A DNA stretch of 64,000 nucleotides, taken from Entonaema liquescens. Taxonomy: Eukaryota > Ascomycota > Sordariomycetes > Xylariales > Xylariaceae. This document shows positions 62,628-64,000 of the stretch, piece after piece; the first letter of the stretch is position 1, and every line of letters begins with the position of its first letter. The DNA lies in contig CADCSX010000009.1 of NCBI GenBank assembly GCA_902805475.1, positions 1,984,001-2,048,000 of the forward strand. Reading direction: 5' to 3'. Below the pieces are notes generated by a model. It searched no databases, was not told where the DNA came from, and saw nothing but the letters and a program-made list of their open reading frames with translations. The translations under genes and the position numbers were made by a program.

Positions 62628-64000
62628 GCCGCTGGCGGTCTGTTGGTTTAGATGACAAGGAATACCGATTCGGAGACTAAAGAAGTCTACGAGTATCAAA
62701 GAAACTCAACCCGGGAGTCCCTCCTTCGGAGTATACTAAGTTCAGCTTTATATAAGGATCTCCCTCTCAGATCCCCTAGAGATAAGCCCCTTAGATCATA
62801 CAGCTCGCCTCTGCCTCCGCCTCCAGGACGATAGAGTCGCATTTGCTATTTACACGGTGTGCGGAGTATTTCATCATGCTCATCTTCCACAGATGTAGTG
62901 CGGCAGGCAACTAAATAGCAGATCATCCAATGAGTGAAGCGTATTCCCCTATCAGCCCCCGGATTATGCCATGGTACGTGCTAAGCGCTAATTCTAGATC
63001 CGGCTCTTTGAAGCTGACATTACGCTGTCATGCTTTAGTCGCCCGCAAATCTGCAGCTATACCTTGCTCAATCTCACGCCTGGGCCAATCCGAAGAGTGG
63101 GTAGATCAAAGAACCAAATGTATTATCCGTATGGTCTACTCTTTACATGTGGACGTGAATACTTTGGGTCGGTTCGGTACAAGTGTAGGAGCTGCCTCTT
63201 TGGGTGTGGATTACAAACCGTTTGTAATCCTCCTCAGCTCATTTTCAACCTCAACCTCACCAAAATACTGCATCGGTCTCCAGGTAGGCCGGTTGTTCTA
63301 AACAAGGTTTTATTTATTAACAACCGCCGGTACTGATTGCTCCGTTCCAGATACGTCAAGAGGTTGTCAAATCTCAGAGCTGTTTGCAACGTTCAAGCAC
63401 AATATCCTCAGATCCACGTATCGACTAAGACATGCAAGACTTTATATAGAACGCGTGCATAAGCTCACCCTTTCAGGAAGCGCTGGATGAAAGCGGGGTC
63501 TTCCCGTTTCTGATCAGATGGAGGGCTATGAAATGTCAACACAATAGTTAGACCAAGGAGAGTAGAATGACCTCGACATTCTTTCTAAACAGATATGTAT
63601 ATCTAAGAAGCTTATGCTACTTAAAAACAATTCGATGCTAAAAGGCTTCACTACAAATTTCTACAGATTTACATAACCATTTGTTAAGTCAACCTCGCTC
63701 AACACTGGGAAATACTATCTCGCCTTGGCATACGTCTATCTTTATACTCATGATATTGGATCGGCGGTAGAAGACTACATTCAAACCCCCTTGTCGTAAA
63801 AGAGCCGGAGCCTGCAGCATTGGTGCCAAACCAGATCAAATTGAGTAAGTGCTTACAAAAGTCATATCGCCCATTCGAATATACGTACCAACAATTCTAG
63901 ACCAGGGTTCCCTACTCTATCTAGGGAGGCGGCTGGATCTACTATGTAAGTAAGACTCGACTGCCGTCGTCGATGCGCTACGACACTATCCACCTTGATG
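62628..64000. other. Intergenic, no further gene seen
   Basis: Apart from the TATA box, nothing is recognised. ORFs at 62930-63336 lack domains. A short perfect palindrome TACAAACCGTTTGTA lies at about 63,211. The window ends in non-coding sequence. Confidence 0.5.
62746..62754 (-). promoter_or_regulatory. TATA box of the flavin monooxygenase gene
   Basis: TATATAAAG on the minus strand, 119-127 bp before ATG 62,627, in a suitable position for a fungal core promoter. Not verified by any transcription data. Confidence 0.55.

Noticed and set aside
1..64000. tRNA or rRNA genes
   Set aside because: I looked for A-box/B-box pairs and rRNA-like blocks and found none I could support by eye; a covariance-model scan would be decisive.

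Overview
This window comes from a filamentous ascomycete (Pezizomycotina, most likely Sordariomycetes). The genes carry short GT-AG introns of about 49-130 nt. The repertoire is typical of such moulds: an ENA-type cation ATPase, a fungal rhodopsin-fold membrane protein, a secreted hevein-domain protein, a GH30 beta-1,6-glucanase, a fructosyl-amine oxidase and BTB proteins. One large block of DNA has the extreme AT bias left by repeat-induced point mutation (RIP). I cannot name the species or order from sequence alone.

Left arm (1-40.4 kb). Euchromatic, about half GC, with genes on both strands and no operons. In order: arginyl-tRNA synthetase with a probable mitochondrial presequence (+); a decayed MFS permease (-); a small proline-rich protein with a membrane anchor (-); a DUF3716-type cysteine-motif protein (+); a metallo-beta-lactamase-fold hydrolase (-); a secreted two-domain chitin-binding protein (+); an amidohydrolase-3 enzyme (+); an ENA P-type ATPase (+); a BTB/POZ protein (-); the ER ubiquitin-conjugating enzyme UBC6 (-), divergent from the mitochondrial sorting protein SAM50 (+); a fructosyl-amine oxidase with an apparent frameshift (+); a fungal rhodopsin-fold 7-TM protein (+); a long disordered protein with a BTB-like domain (+); an APC amino-acid/GABA-type permease (+); a TMEM135-family membrane protein (+); and a small mitochondrial-type protein (+).

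AT island (40,648-56,852). About 16.2 kb of almost pure A+T. Its edges are sharp, imperfect terminal inverted repeats of about 92 bp that differ mainly by C/T and G/A transitions, and each is bordered by a TA dinucleotide. Inside are an LTR-like direct repeat pair (50,077 and 56,033) framing a 6.2-kb retroelement, a 31-bp minisatellite that this element splits, a 36-bp minisatellite (44,781-45,200) and other tandem repeats. The two LTR-like copies have lost G and C on opposite strands, as expected of strand-biased RIP. I read the island as a TA-inserting DNA transposon, or TIR-bounded nest of transposons, frozen by RIP.

Right arm (56.9-64 kb). Normal composition returns, with a secreted GH30 endo-beta-1,6-glucanase (+) and a membrane-anchored flavin monooxygenase (-) behind a clear TATA box.

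The genes do not form one pathway. Loose themes are cell-wall glycan handling (CBM18 protein, GH30), nutrient and ion transport (ENA, APC permease, dead MFS) and organelle biogenesis (SAM50, UBC6, TMEM135-like, dual-targeted ArgRS). All exon limits come from reading splice sites and frames by eye.
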